24,469 nucleotides of DNA from an uncultured Atopobium sp. (GCA_916720465.1 CAKARF010000008.1:1-24469); one strand, 5' to 3'; positions 1 to 8,156 are shown, numbered from the stretch's first letter. Numbers and translations are program-made. The notes: generated by a model from the sequence alone, not told the origin.

Positions 1-637
1 CATACAGGTAGTCCAGGCCCATCGATTTGAAGAGGTTATTCTCGGCAGCTCCGTTGGCGCGGCGCAGCTCAGCGAACTGGTCGTACATGCCGCCGTGGTT
101 CTCGGCGATGGACATCTGGTTGTCGTTGAAGACGATGATAAAGTTGCTGTTCAGCTCACCGGCAACGTTCAGGCCCTCAAGCGCCTCGCCGCCGGACATG
201 GAGCCGTCGCCGATAACGGCGATGATGTTCTCCTTGCCGCCCATGATGTCGCGAGCCTTTGCCAGACCAAGCGCCAAGCTGATAGACGTGGAAGTGTGGC
301 CGATTTTGAAGAGGTCATGCGGGGTCTCGACGGGATCAGTGTAAGGAGACACCGAGTCGTAAAGCGCAGAATCCATGTATGCCTGCTTGCGGCCGGTGAG
401 CATCTTGTGCGGATATGTCTGGTGCGAGACGTCGTAAACGATATGGTCAACGGGCGAGTTGAACACAGTGTGGAGCGCGATAGTTGCCTCGACAATGCCA
501 AAATTTGGACCAAAGTGGCCGCCATGCTTTGACTCCATGACCAGCAAGTTGTCGCGAATCTCCTGCGCAAGTACTGCACGAGCCTCCGCGTCCAGCTTCT
601 TTACGTCTTCTGGTCCATTGATATTCTCTAGGTACAT
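1..637 (-). CDS. dxs: 1-deoxy-D-xylulose-5-phosphate synthase, short form (5' part, runs off left edge)
   Basis: The visible 212 residues are the thiamine-diphosphate-binding N-terminal part of DXS, which joins pyruvate and glyceraldehyde 3-phosphate to make DXP, the first step of the non-mevalonate isoprenoid pathway. The sequence shows KHGGHFGPNFGIVE near residue 40, DVSHQTYPHKMLTGRK near 65, IGHTSTSISLALGLA near 105, the ThDP/Mg motif GDGSMSGGEALEGLN and FNDNQMSIAENHGG. These match DXS rather than transketolase. The wording (SMSGG instead of AMTGG, HTSTS) fits the shorter DXS variant of some Firmicutes and Coriobacteria, from memory of the family. The ATG at 635-637 follows an AAGAAAGG ribosome site. 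The C-terminal half lies outside the window, so the DXS call is strong but the variant type is inference. Confidence 0.88.
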   Translation of the reverse strand, partial: MYLENINGPEDVKKLDAEARAVLAQEIRDNLLVMESKHGGHFGPNFGIVEATIALHTVFNSPVDHIVYDVSHQTYPHKMLTGRKQAYMDSALYDSVSPYTDPVETPHDLFKIGHTSTSISLALGLAKARDIMGGKENIIAVIGDGSMSGGEALEGLNVAGELNSNFIIVFNDNQMSIAENHGGMYDQFAELRRANGAAENNLFKSMGLDYLY

Positions 638-684
638 GTGCGACCTTTCTTTAAACGGTGCTGAAATGAGCAGATTGCCTGCTT

Positions 685-800
685 GCCGTGCGACGTGCGG
701 GGTGCGTAGGGTGTGCGGGGTACGGGCGCACGGGACGCGGGGCGCTCGAGGTGCGCGGGGCGCGGGACGTGGGGCGCGGGGCGCTCGGGGTGCGCGGCTG
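685..800. repeat. GC-rich tandem repeat upstream of dxs
   Basis: A block of almost pure G and C on the plus strand, built from degenerate GCGGGGCGC/GTGCGCGG units. A 22-base unit at 737-758 recurs at 776-797 with one mismatch, giving a period of about 39 bases, and the CGGGAC(G)NGGGGCGC words repeat in step. It lies 50-160 bases before the dxs start, in its presumed 5' leader, and contrasts sharply with the AT-rich DNA beyond 845. Small plus-strand ORFs across it are composition artefacts. Confidence 0.7.
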
Positions 801-964
801 CGGCCAACGTGCAGGTCAAACGTGCCGGTCAAGCACGAGGCAATCTAAACATAGCTTTGATGTGCGAAGTTATGTTTTTGGTTTACCCAGAACACGTCCG
901 AGAATTTCTCGTAATTTGGTTTTAGCAGCATTACTTAGTTGATTGCACTGTTTTGTTGATGGCT

Positions 965-1097
965 GAACACACCTATGACAGATAATCTGTCAAAAAGACG
1001 TATACATGACGCCGAAAATAGCTAAAACGTGCAGATTATCTTCATTTGATGTGTAATATGGCCGTAATTGAGCAGAATATCTGACATAGGTGTGTTC
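965..1097. repeat. 133-bp element with 20-bp inverted termini and internal CAGA-WW-TCTG palindromes
   Basis: The left arm GAACACACCTATGACAGATA (965-984) is matched by the reverse complement of 1078-1097 with one mismatch. Inside lie three related short palindromes: CAGATAATCTG (979-989, within the larger dyad 977-991), CAGATTATCTT (1032-1042) and CAGAATATCTG (1073-1083). No coding sequence and no clear target-site duplication are seen. It may be a small non-autonomous element (MITE-like) or a multi-site operator region upstream of dxs. The repeat structure is certain; the nature of the element is not. Confidence 0.65.
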
Positions 1098-1353
1098 CTT
1101 AGGTGCGGAATTTACCTATAGTTAAATTCTTTATATATTCATATTCATTATTCAGCATATTACATAAAGTTTATGCATAGAAATGTATATCGGTTAGTGA
1201 GACCACCTAGCCGTCAGGCAAGATACTCTAGTTTCCTGATTATTTTGACTAAAAGCTATACGATTCCCCAGCAAGACCTGCCAAAACCGCACTATTTTGC
1301 GCTATTTCGTATGCCCAGACTGAAAAGCCGCCACCAACACGCTGCAGAAACGC

Positions 1354-1389
1354 AAAAAGAGCCCTCGCATCTGGAAGATGCGAGGGCTC
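1354..1389 (-). terminator. Rho-independent terminator of the EF-G-like gene
   Basis: Perfect 13-bp stem (1359-1371 with 1377-1389) around a 5-base loop, followed on the minus strand by TTTTTG. It begins 15 bases after the stop codon of the EF-G-like gene. Confidence 0.92.
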
Positions 1390-1403
1390 GTGCTTGCAAC
1401 TCG

Positions 1404-3494
1404 TTATCTACTTGCAGCGTAGCGCTCGCCGGCAGCGCGACGCTCGGCGTACTCGGCAGCAAGACGAGCCTGGATGTCGTGTGGCACCTGCTCGTATCCT
1501 GCCAGCTCAACGGTGTACTCACCCGTTCCACGCGAGAGAGACCTCAGCCTTGTAGCGTAATCGGTTACCTCAGCGTATGGAATCGTCGCTTTAATGGTGG
1601 TCTCACCAGCGGAAACACCGGTGCCGGAAGACATTCCCTCAACGCGACCGCGGGAAGCGGAGACGTCGCCCATGACGGAACCTGCGTAACTGTCTGGAAC
1701 GGTGATCTCCAAGTGAGCCATAGGCTCCAAGAGAACTGGTTCTGCCTGGTCAACAGCCTTCTGGAAACCAATACGAGCAGCAGTCTTGAAAGCCATCTCG
1801 TTGGAGTCAACGGGGTGGTAAGAGCCCTCGTAAACAGCAACTTTGACGTCAATCATAGGATATCCAGCCAAAACGCCTTCGCGCATGGTCTCCTGAACGC
1901 CCTTGTCAATAGCGGGGATGAAGCCGCGTGGAATGTGGCCGCCCACAATCTCGTCCACAAACTCGTAACCTGCGTCTGGGTTTGGCTCGATGCGCAGCCA
2001 GCAGTCGCCGTACTGGCCAGAGCCGCCGGTCTGCTTCTTGTGCCTGCCCTGAGCACTTGCAACTCGACGGATCGTCTCGCGATATGGAATGCGAAGCGCA
2101 ACTTTATGTGCGGAAACGCCGGCTCGCTGCTCAAGACGCTCGAGAAGAACGGCTACTTGTGCCTCGCCGATTGCAGAAACAATGGTCTGGCCGGTGTCCT
2201 CGTCACGCTCAACCTTAAGAGTTGGATCGGCATCGGCGGCCTTCTCCAGGAACGCGAAGAGCTTGCCCTCGGTACCGCGCTCATCAGGCTCAATAGCCGT
2301 GCGATACAGGGAGTTGGGGAACCTAAACGCGGCAGCCTCAACCTTACCGGTAACGGAGAGCGTGTCGCCTGTCATGGCCTCGAGCTTTGGAACTACTACG
2401 ATGTCGCCGGCTGCGGCAGTGCTCACGTCAGCCGTTTCTTTGCCGCACATGCGATACAGGTGAGAAAGGCGCTCAGGCTTGCGGGTGCGAGCGTTGATAA
2501 GCTCAATACCTGCAGAAACAGTACCTGCAAGCACCTTCACAAAGGTAAGCTTGCCGTTCTGTGGATCCTGCAGCGACTTGAAAGCAAACGCAACAGGACG
2601 CTCGTCATCAGGTGAAATATCAAGCTGCTCGCCATTGACCAGCGGAATGCGACCAAAATCAGACATAGTTGGGAACCAGCCGTCAACAGCATCAAGCAGG
2701 GAGATAACGCCCTCTTCGCGGACGCAAGAACCCGAGAAAACAGGAACAAAAATACGCTCCATAAGGGCCTTACCCAGCAGGCCCTCAAGCTCTTCCTGCG
2801 TAATCTCCCCGCCCTCAAGGTAGCGCATCATCAGCTCATCGTCTGCCTCAACAACCAGCTCGGTCAAGGCAGCGCGAGCAGCCTCTGCCTCTGCTTGGAA
2901 CTCAGCAGGAATATCGGCGACCTCAGGCTTGCCATCTACCAGCTTGCGCGCCTTCTGATGGACAACGTCAATGATGCCGGAGAACGCCTCGCCAGAACCC
3001 ATCGGAATAGTCACTGCACCAAGCGAGGAGCCAAAACGGTCCTGGAGCATAGCCATTGCAGTCTCGTAGTCTGCATCAGGGCGATCCAGGCGGTTGATAA
3101 ACAGTGCGCGGCAGAGAGAAAGATCTTCGGCGGCAAACCAAAGCCTGGTGGTGATAGTGCCAGGTCCACTAGCTGCATCAACGACAAACAGCGCCGTCTC
3201 AACAGCGCTCATTGCCGCATAGGCGTCGCCTACAAAGTCAGGATAGCACGGTGCGTCAAGTACGTTAATGCGTGTATTTTCCCAGGTAATTGGTGCAATT
3301 GTGGTAGAGATAGAGAATCCGCGCTCTGACTCTTGTGAATCGTAATCAAGCGTGGGCTTTGTGCCTGCGTGGCCGCCTAAACGAGTGGTTGCACCCGTCA
3401 GATGCAGCATTGCCTCGGCAAGCATGGTTTTGCCCACGCCACCTTGGCCCACCAGGACCACATTCTTTACCTTAGAAACATTTTTTTCGGCCAT
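1404..3494 (-). CDS. Elongation factor G-like protein (EF-G paralogue)
   Basis: A 696-residue translational GTPase with the EF-G domain plan: G domain, domain II, then domains III-V with the IPRGFIPAIDKGV segment and a C-terminal EVTDYATRLRSLSRG stretch typical of EF-G domain V. The P-loop GQGGVGKT (16-23), switch RGFSIST (58-64) and base-recognition NRLD (134-137) are visible. The G3 motif reads DAPCYPDF (80-87), where EF-G has DTPGHVDF. The invariant glycine is therefore Cys and the catalytic histidine is Tyr, which suggests weak or altered GTP hydrolysis. This is the EF-G-like/EF-G2 class of actinobacteria, not the housekeeping fusA. The ATG follows GAGGAGG at ideal spacing. It appears monocistronic, with its own terminator downstream. 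Confidence 0.88.
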   Translation of the reverse strand: MAEKNVSKVKNVVLVGQGGVGKTMLAEAMLHLTGATTRLGGHAGTKPTLDYDSQESERGFSISTTIAPITWENTRINVLDAPCYPDFVGDAYAAMSAVETALFVVDAASGPGTITTRLWFAAEDLSLCRALFINRLDRPDADYETAMAMLQDRFGSSLGAVTIPMGSGEAFSGIIDVVHQKARKLVDGKPEVADIPAEFQAEAEAARAALTELVVEADDELMMRYLEGGEITQEELEGLLGKALMERIFVPVFSGSCVREEGVISLLDAVDGWFPTMSDFGRIPLVNGEQLDISPDDERPVAFAFKSLQDPQNGKLTFVKVLAGTVSAGIELINARTRKPERLSHLYRMCGKETADVSTAAAGDIVVVPKLEAMTGDTLSVTGKVEAAAFRFPNSLYRTAIEPDERGTEGKLFAFLEKAADADPTLKVERDEDTGQTIVSAIGEAQVAVLLERLEQRAGVSAHKVALRIPYRETIRRVASAQGRHKKQTGGSGQYGDCWLRIEPNPDAGYEFVDEIVGGHIPRGFIPAIDKGVQETMREGVLAGYPMIDVKVAVYEGSYHPVDSNEMAFKTAARIGFQKAVDQAEPVLLEPMAHLEITVPDSYAGSVMGDVSASRGRVEGMSSGTGVSAGETTIKATIPYAEVTDYATRLRSLSRGTGEYTVELAGYEQVPHDIQARLAAEYAERRAAGERYAASR

Positions 3495-3633
3495 GATGCC
3501 TCCTCTGACTGCGGCAAGCAGCCGAGAAGGTCAGCCGATAGTACGCGCCCGAGTCTAGCGCGATATGCCTCGGCCCTTCCTGCTACTTACCGAACAAGAA
3601 AACCTCTAGCCACCCTACCGTACCGCAAAGCAC

Positions 3634-3680
3634 AAAAAGAGACACCCACCATTCGATAAACGACATGTGGTGGGTGTCTC
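3634..3680 (-). terminator. Rho-independent terminator of the SPFH-RHH-ABC operon
   Basis: Thirteen-base arms 3639-3651 and 3668-3680 pair perfectly around a 16-base loop. On the minus strand the stem is followed by TTTTTGTG. It lies about 90 bases past the permease stop codon. Confidence 0.88.
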
Positions 3681-3768
3681 AAAGTTTCTTCTCGTCAGAA
3701 GAATTTGTGCTGTTGCCGCAGGTAGGAGCCGTGAAATTCCGTAAGGGCGCCACCGCGCATCACAAAAG

Positions 3769-5613
3769 TTAGATTCTGACTCCTCGGTGAACGGTGTTGT
3801 TAAAGATCAGGTAGCCGATAATCGCGTTCACCAGTGACAGCGTGACAAAGATGATGTTTGGAAGCGTCTCATTAATCACGCCTGCTGACGAGCTAAATGA
3901 GTCGATAACTGGAGCGATCATCATCATAAACGTACCGCCGATAACAAACATGGAGCCCAGCGTACCCACAAGAGAAGAAACGGTGACCGAAAGGCTTCTC
4001 TTGGTGATATCGACAACGGAAGTCCAGTCAAAGTTTGGACGGCGAATATCAATGGCCAGGCCAACGTTAGACACCAGGAACACAATGCAGAGCGGCAGAA
4101 TGACGTTTCTCAAGGCTGTTTCAATGGTGATGTGACCAGGAATCAGGAAGAAAATCTGGGTCACAACACTAAAGATGAGCACGTAAAGCATGTTCACGGC
4201 AATCTTTGCGCCAAAAATCTGCTTTGAAGATACAGGCATAGTTGCCATCAGCCAATTTGAGCGGCCTTCCAGCGAATATGAAATGGCAGCAGAGTTGGCA
4301 GCGCAGAACATCGAGGTGCCAAACCAGGTGGTTACCATGCCAAAGATGGTTCTTGCCAAAGGGAGATAGCGCGGGACCTCGGACGCAGGAACAAAGTAGG
4401 CCACGATAGACGACGTGCTAAAGAACATAGAAATAAAGGCGAGAATAACCATCAACAAGCAGCCAAAGAGCATGTTTATAAAGACTGCTGGGTAACCCGT
4501 GATGGTCAGAATCTCTTTTCTGATCAGGGCAACAAATGGCGTCGCAGACTTGGTGGAAATCTGTTTGGTGGTGAACTTCTTCTGGACCTTGTCCTCACTT
4601 ACCAGCGCATTAATGCGGTCGTTGAAGCGAGAAATGATTGCCACGATTGCCGCAGGAGCTCCAACGGAGACCAGAGCAAACAGCAAGAAGCTAACAAGGG
4701 AGCCAGAATTAAAGAAATCCGCAATCCACAGTGATGGAAGATAAACTACGCCAACTGAACTTGCAACGGTAAAGACAGTGTCACGGAAGTTATCCACCAC
4801 ACCTGGGACAAACTTGTCCGCGTTGAAAGATACCGTAAAGATAAAGAACAGATACGCGACCATAAAGAAGAGGCCAAAAACGCCACCGATGACCATTCCC
4901 AAGTTCTTAAAGTGCAGCTTTGCAGCAAGGGCTGCAACCGCAAAAGCCAAGAGAATTGCAGCAGAAACCGCAAGGTTAGGTCCAAGAAGAAGCGCGAACA
5001 AAGCGCCAATCAAGCGAGGGAGTGTGCCCGCTTCAAAGGTGAAATAGGCCAAAAAGACTGGCAGCATAATGACGATAGACCAAATGCCCTCCGCAGCATA
5101 CAGAGCTGCTACGCGAGAATAAATAATGGTGCTCTTTTTGATTGGAAGCGACATGATAAAGTCGTAATCCTTGTACGCAAAAAGCACGCCATTGGCCTTT
5201 ACAAACGTCAAAATAACACCAGGTAGAGCGCCGACAAGAATTCCTGCTAAAGGAAGCAATCTTGTGAAACCGGCAATGGCTAGAGTTGTAGCAATGCCGT
5301 AAATGTAAACCATCATGAAGATAGCGCCAACAACTGCAAAAACACCACCGACAATAGGCAGGGCATTTGCGCCAACCTTTTTCTCAAAATTCTTTCGAGC
5401 TCCCACAACCTGCGTAGTCCAAATCATGGTGATCTGAACCTTAAGCAACATCCAGAACACTTTGAGGTCAGAAGGCAGTTTGAGCTCGGAACGGTCGAGA
5501 ACAGGAACTTGACCAGCGCTTACTTGAGCTGGAATAAAGACATCTCCTGAAAGTTGCAGGTTCTGCTCAGGCACATCGGGGCGCTGAGGAACCTGTGGAA
5601 CATTGTTTGCCAT
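3769..5613 (-). CDS. ABC transporter permease (large multi-pass exporter subunit)
   Basis: A 614-residue integral membrane protein with a soluble Pro-rich N-terminus of about 50 residues and roughly a dozen hydrophobic segments in two clusters, separated near residues 310-360 by a charged loop (SRFNDRINALVSEDKVQKK). The layout resembles large ABC-2-type or 'putative ABC exporter' permeases. The substrate cannot be read from the sequence. The start codon lies two bases after the stop of the ATPase gene, so the two are co-transcribed and probably translationally coupled. Its Pro-rich N-terminus (VPQVPQRPDVP) echoes the Pro/Ala tails of the partner ATPase, which could point to a physical interaction (inference). 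The transporter role is firm; direction (export) and cargo are guesses. Confidence 0.85.
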   Translation of the reverse strand: MANNVPQVPQRPDVPEQNLQLSGDVFIPAQVSAGQVPVLDRSELKLPSDLKVFWMLLKVQITMIWTTQVVGARKNFEKKVGANALPIVGGVFAVVGAIFMMVYIYGIATTLAIAGFTRLLPLAGILVGALPGVILTFVKANGVLFAYKDYDFIMSLPIKKSTIIYSRVAALYAAEGIWSIVIMLPVFLAYFTFEAGTLPRLIGALFALLLGPNLAVSAAILLAFAVAALAAKLHFKNLGMVIGGVFGLFFMVAYLFFIFTVSFNADKFVPGVVDNFRDTVFTVASSVGVVYLPSLWIADFFNSGSLVSFLLFALVSVGAPAAIVAIISRFNDRINALVSEDKVQKKFTTKQISTKSATPFVALIRKEILTITGYPAVFINMLFGCLLMVILAFISMFFSTSSIVAYFVPASEVPRYLPLARTIFGMVTTWFGTSMFCAANSAAISYSLEGRSNWLMATMPVSSKQIFGAKIAVNMLYVLIFSVVTQIFFLIPGHITIETALRNVILPLCIVFLVSNVGLAIDIRRPNFDWTSVVDITKRSLSVTVSSLVGTLGSMFVIGGTFMMMIAPVIDSFSSSAGVINETLPNIIFVTLSLVNAIIGYLIFNNTVHRGVRI

Positions 5614-5615
5614 GA

Positions 5616-6872
5616 CTAGTTCTCCTTAGGGAAGGAGGGAGGAACTGGAGCGCCTGGAGGTACTGGTGCGCCGGGTACAGTTGGAGCCGCAGGTGCCGCA
5701 GGGGCTGCTGGAGCTGCAGGCGCGGCTGGTGCTGCGGGCGCGACGGGTGCTGCTGGGGCTGCTGGTGCTGCAGGTACAGCGGGGGCCGCAGGTGCTGCTG
5801 GAGCCGCTGGAGCAGCGGGGGCTGCAGGTGCTGCAGGTGCTGCAGGCGCGGCGGCTACAGGCGCGCCAGGAATGACTGACTGGACAGGCGCGCCCTCATT
5901 GGTAGTAATCATATCCTGAGCAATATCGGAAGAAACGCCAGGAGCGCCGGCCTCAAGGCCAAGGAAGACTTCCTCAAGAGAAGCGTTGCCGCGAATCTCG
6001 TCCGTTTTACCTGCGGCAAGAAGCTTGCCCTGACGAATAATGGCAATTTTATTGCAGAGTTTCTCGACAACCTCAAGAACATGTGACGAGAAGAACACGG
6101 CAGATCCGCGGTCGGCAAGCTCGTGCAGCATCTTCTTGAGCTCGAAGCTTGCTGCTGGGTCCAGACCAACAAATGGCTCGTCCAAAATGATGAGCTTTGG
6201 CTCGTGGAGCAGGGCGGAAATCAGAACCAGCTTCTGCTTCATACCGTGAGAGTAGCTGCCAATAGCATTTGCCAGGGAATCAGTGATGCCCAAGCGGTTG
6301 GCCAACGTAGTAATGCGTTCGACGCGGTTCTCCGCAGGAACGCCAAAGATGTCACTGACGTAATTGAGGTACTTAATGCCGCTCATGAACTCGTAAATGT
6401 CTGGGTTATCTGGGACGTAAGCGATGACCTGCTTTGAGCCAACGGGGTCAACCAGCACGTTCTTGGAGTCCACAAAAATGACGCCGCCCTCAAATGGCTG
6501 AGCACCAACGATGGACTTGATAAGCGTGGTCTTACCTGCGCCGTTGTGGCCGATAAAACCGTAGATATCGCCAGGCATAACGTCGAGCGAAAGATCAGAA
6601 ACAGCTACCTTGGAGCCATACTTCTTGGTAAAGTGCTGGACGCTCAACACGGGAACAACCTCGCCAGGAGCGGCAGGAGTTGCGGCTGGTGCTGGGGCCG
6701 GTGCGGGAGAAGCCGCAGGCACAGGCGCAGCGGCAGCTGCAGGTGCGGCTGGTGCAGCTGACGCGACGGGTGCTGCTGGTGCAGCGGGAGCCGCAGGAGC
6801 AGCAGGAGCTGCGGGCGCGGCAGGAGGTACGGGAGCGTTAGGAACAGGTGGCTGTGGGATGTTGTCGGCCAT
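5616..6872 (-). CDS. ABC transporter ATP-binding protein with Pro/Ala-rich tails at both ends
   Basis: A 418-residue protein whose middle (about 72-310) is a complete ABC ATPase: Walker A GHNGAGKTT (108-116), a PDNPDIYEFM segment in the Q-loop region, signature SYSHGMKQK (206-214), Walker B LIILDEP (227-233), D-loop GLD and switch histidine in SSH (264). The SHGMKQ signature is typical of ABC-2-type exporters. The first 70 and last 80 residues are almost only Ala and Pro in AAP triplets, which is rare for an ABC ATPase. Such tails are probably extended and flexible; they may tether the ATPase to the permease or another cytoplasmic partner (inference). Start ATG has GAAGGAAA upstream. The repeat DNA could cause length variation between strains. 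Confidence 0.92.
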   Translation of the reverse strand: MADNIPQPPVPNAPVPPAAPAAPAAPAAPAAPAAPVASAAPAAPAAAAAPVPAASPAPAPAPAATPAAPGEVVPVLSVQHFTKKYGSKVAVSDLSLDVMPGDIYGFIGHNGAGKTTLIKSIVGAQPFEGGVIFVDSKNVLVDPVGSKQVIAYVPDNPDIYEFMSGIKYLNYVSDIFGVPAENRVERITTLANRLGITDSLANAIGSYSHGMKQKLVLISALLHEPKLIILDEPFVGLDPAASFELKKMLHELADRGSAVFFSSHVLEVVEKLCNKIAIIRQGKLLAAGKTDEIRGNASLEEVFLGLEAGAPGVSSDIAQDMITTNEGAPVQSVIPGAPVAAAPAAPAAPAAPAAPAAPAAPAAPAVPAAPAAPAAPVAPAAPAAPAAPAAPAAPAAPTVPGAPVPPGAPVPPSFPKEN

Positions 6873-6873
6873 G

Positions 6874-7074
6874 TTAGTTTCCTTCTTCCAATTTGTCTAT
6901 CTTGTTCACACGAGTGTCTTGAACTTTTGGAGAGCGCTTTGCCCTTCTCAGAGCATCGCGTAAAATCCATTCTACCTGAGCGTTAGTTGAACGCATGTCA
7001 TCTTGCGCCCAGCGTTCAACCGCCTCCCAGACTTCTGGAGCTACACGAAGTGGATATTGTTTGCGAGGTGCCAT
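6874..7074 (-). CDS. Small ribbon-helix-helix (Arc-like) DNA-binding protein
   Basis: A 66-residue basic protein. The strand QYPLRVAPEVWEAVERWA followed by two helices and the STNAQVEWILRDALRRA segment is the Arc/MetJ ribbon-helix-helix pattern, usually a dimeric repressor. The C-terminal 20 residues are charged and probably disordered. It starts 17 bases after the SPFH gene and ends one base before the ABC ATPase gene. Small RHH genes commonly sit beside SPFH genes in Gram-positive bacteria (from memory). A perfect palindrome overlapping the operon promoter (8125-8136) is the obvious candidate target, so I infer autorepression. It is not a toxin-antitoxin partner: no toxin-like gene adjoins it. 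Confidence 0.8.
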   Translation of the reverse strand: MAPRKQYPLRVAPEVWEAVERWAQDDMRSTNAQVEWILRDALRRAKRSPKVQDTRVNKIDKLEEGN

Positions 7075-7091
7075 GGGTTTCTCGCCATGCT

Positions 7092-8084
7092 TTACTGCTG
7101 CAAGGAACCGGTGTTAAGCACAGGCTGAGCCTCGGACTCGCCGCAGAGAACAACCATAAGGTTGGAGGCCATGACAGCCTTGCGGTCCTCGTCGAACTCA
7201 ACAACGCCATTCTCGGAAAGCTGAGTGAGAGCCATGTCAACCATGGAAACGGCGCCCTCGACGATCTTTTTACGTGCAGCGATGATTGCCTCCGCCTGCT
7301 GGCGACGGAGCATTGCCTGCGCAATCTCAGGAGCGTAAGAGAGGTGCGTGAGGCGAGCGTCGTCAACGGTGATACCAGCGACGGAAAGGTTGCGGCTCAG
7401 CTCGGACTGAAGTGCCTCGGAGACTTCCTCGATGTTGGAGCGCAAGGTAATTGCGGTGTTGGACTCGGACTCATCCTCCATGTGGTCATAGCTGTAGATG
7501 CTCGCGACGTGCCTAAGCGCGGTCTCTGCCTGCATAGTAACGTAGCTGTCGTAGTCGTCGACGTCAAAGAGGGCCTTCGCGGTATCGCTGACGCGCCAAA
7601 CAACAACCTCTGCAATCTCGATTGGGTTGCCCATGCGGTCGTTGACCTTGAGGACGTCGCCATTCAGCGTACGTGCACGAGTGGAAATGATGGAGGTGTG
7701 CATACTGACTGTTGGGGTGCCATAGCCCGTTGCAAGAGAGGAAAGGTTGCCCACATTTGTAGACAGGGTCTTTGCGTAGTAAGGATTTGCCCAGCGAAGG
7801 CCCTCGTCCTTAACGGTGCCGATGTACTTGCCAAACAGCACGCACACCTTTGCCTGACCAGGCTGAAGGCTGAACAGGCCACTTGAAACAAACATTCCCG
7901 CAAAGAAGAATACCAGCGCGCCAATGATGCTAGGGAACGACGGATCCAGGCGAGGATTTCTATCTGCCGCCATAGCGCTGAGAACAAAATTCAGCATAAA
8001 CAGGGCTGCGACTGCAAAAAGAGCAATAGCAATCAGCAGGAACAGCCAACCACTCTTGGATTTAATGATTTTCTCGGTGCTCAT
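7092..8084 (-). CDS. SPFH/Band-7 domain membrane protein
   Basis: A 330-residue stomatin/flotillin-type protein. Two hydrophobic segments lie near residues 12-38 and 50-72. The SPFH domain follows (about 73-280), with VCVLFGKYIGTVKDEGLRWANPYY, NPIEIAEVVVWRV and an Ala-rich helix QAMLRRQQAEAIIAARKKIVEGA typical of the domain end. Such proteins form oligomeric membrane scaffolds linked to lipid microdomains, protease control or membrane stress. It heads the operon that goes on to the RHH protein and the ABC pair. Start ATG is preceded by AAAGGAG. The family is certain; its role with the transporter is inferred only from the operon. Confidence 0.92.
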   Translation of the reverse strand: MSTEKIIKSKSGWLFLLIAIALFAVAALFMLNFVLSAMAADRNPRLDPSFPSIIGALVFFFAGMFVSSGLFSLQPGQAKVCVLFGKYIGTVKDEGLRWANPYYAKTLSTNVGNLSSLATGYGTPTVSMHTSIISTRARTLNGDVLKVNDRMGNPIEIAEVVVWRVSDTAKALFDVDDYDSYVTMQAETALRHVASIYSYDHMEDESESNTAITLRSNIEEVSEALQSELSRNLSVAGITVDDARLTHLSYAPEIAQAMLRRQQAEAIIAARKKIVEGAVSMVDMALTQLSENGVVEFDEDRKAVMASNLMVVLCGESEAQPVLNTGSLQQ

Positions 8085-8119
8085 AGTATCTCCTTTGTGA
8101 CAATGAGCCTTCTGTTGGC

Positions 8120-8156
8120 ATCATTGTGATATCACATTGATTGCAAGTCAATAGAA
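8120..8156 (-). promoter_or_regulatory. Promoter of the SPFH operon with overlapping palindromic operator
   Basis: On the minus strand a -35 TTGACT (8146-8151) is followed 17 bases on by CACAAT (8123-8128) as a -10. The perfect 12-bp palindrome TGTGATATCACA (8125-8136) covers the -10 and part of the spacer. A second dyad, ATTGA-N7-TCAAT, lies over the -35. This placement suits a repressor, most simply the RHH protein of the same operon. Confidence 0.6.

Larger units (their letters stand above)
638..1353. other. Long non-coding region between dxs and the EF-G-like gene
   Basis: About 715 bases with no credible gene. It holds the GC-rich repeat (685-800), then AT-rich DNA with an inverted-repeat element (965-1097) and a plain AT-rich stretch (1100-1350). 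A short minus-strand open frame at about 870-970, ending in a Lys/Arg-rich segment, has no start codon and may be chance or a gene relic. Confidence 0.6.

Noticed and set aside
870..975. Minus-strand frame ending in NAAKTKLREILGRVLGKPKT
   Set aside because: It reads somewhat like a protein tail but has no start codon and no recognisable family; kept only as a possible relic.
1173..2615. Long 480-codon plus-strand open frame
   Set aside because: It lies antisense to the EF-G-like gene, has no ribosome site and codes for a composition-driven protein with no recognisable motif.
5666..6963. Several plus-strand Leu/Gln- or Gly/Ala-rich frames
   Set aside because: They are shadows of the GC-rich AAP repeats of the ABC ATPase gene.
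6874..7074. RHH protein as antitoxin of a toxin-antitoxin pair
   Set aside because: No small toxin-like gene adjoins it; its neighbours are an SPFH protein and an ABC transporter, so a repressor role fits better.
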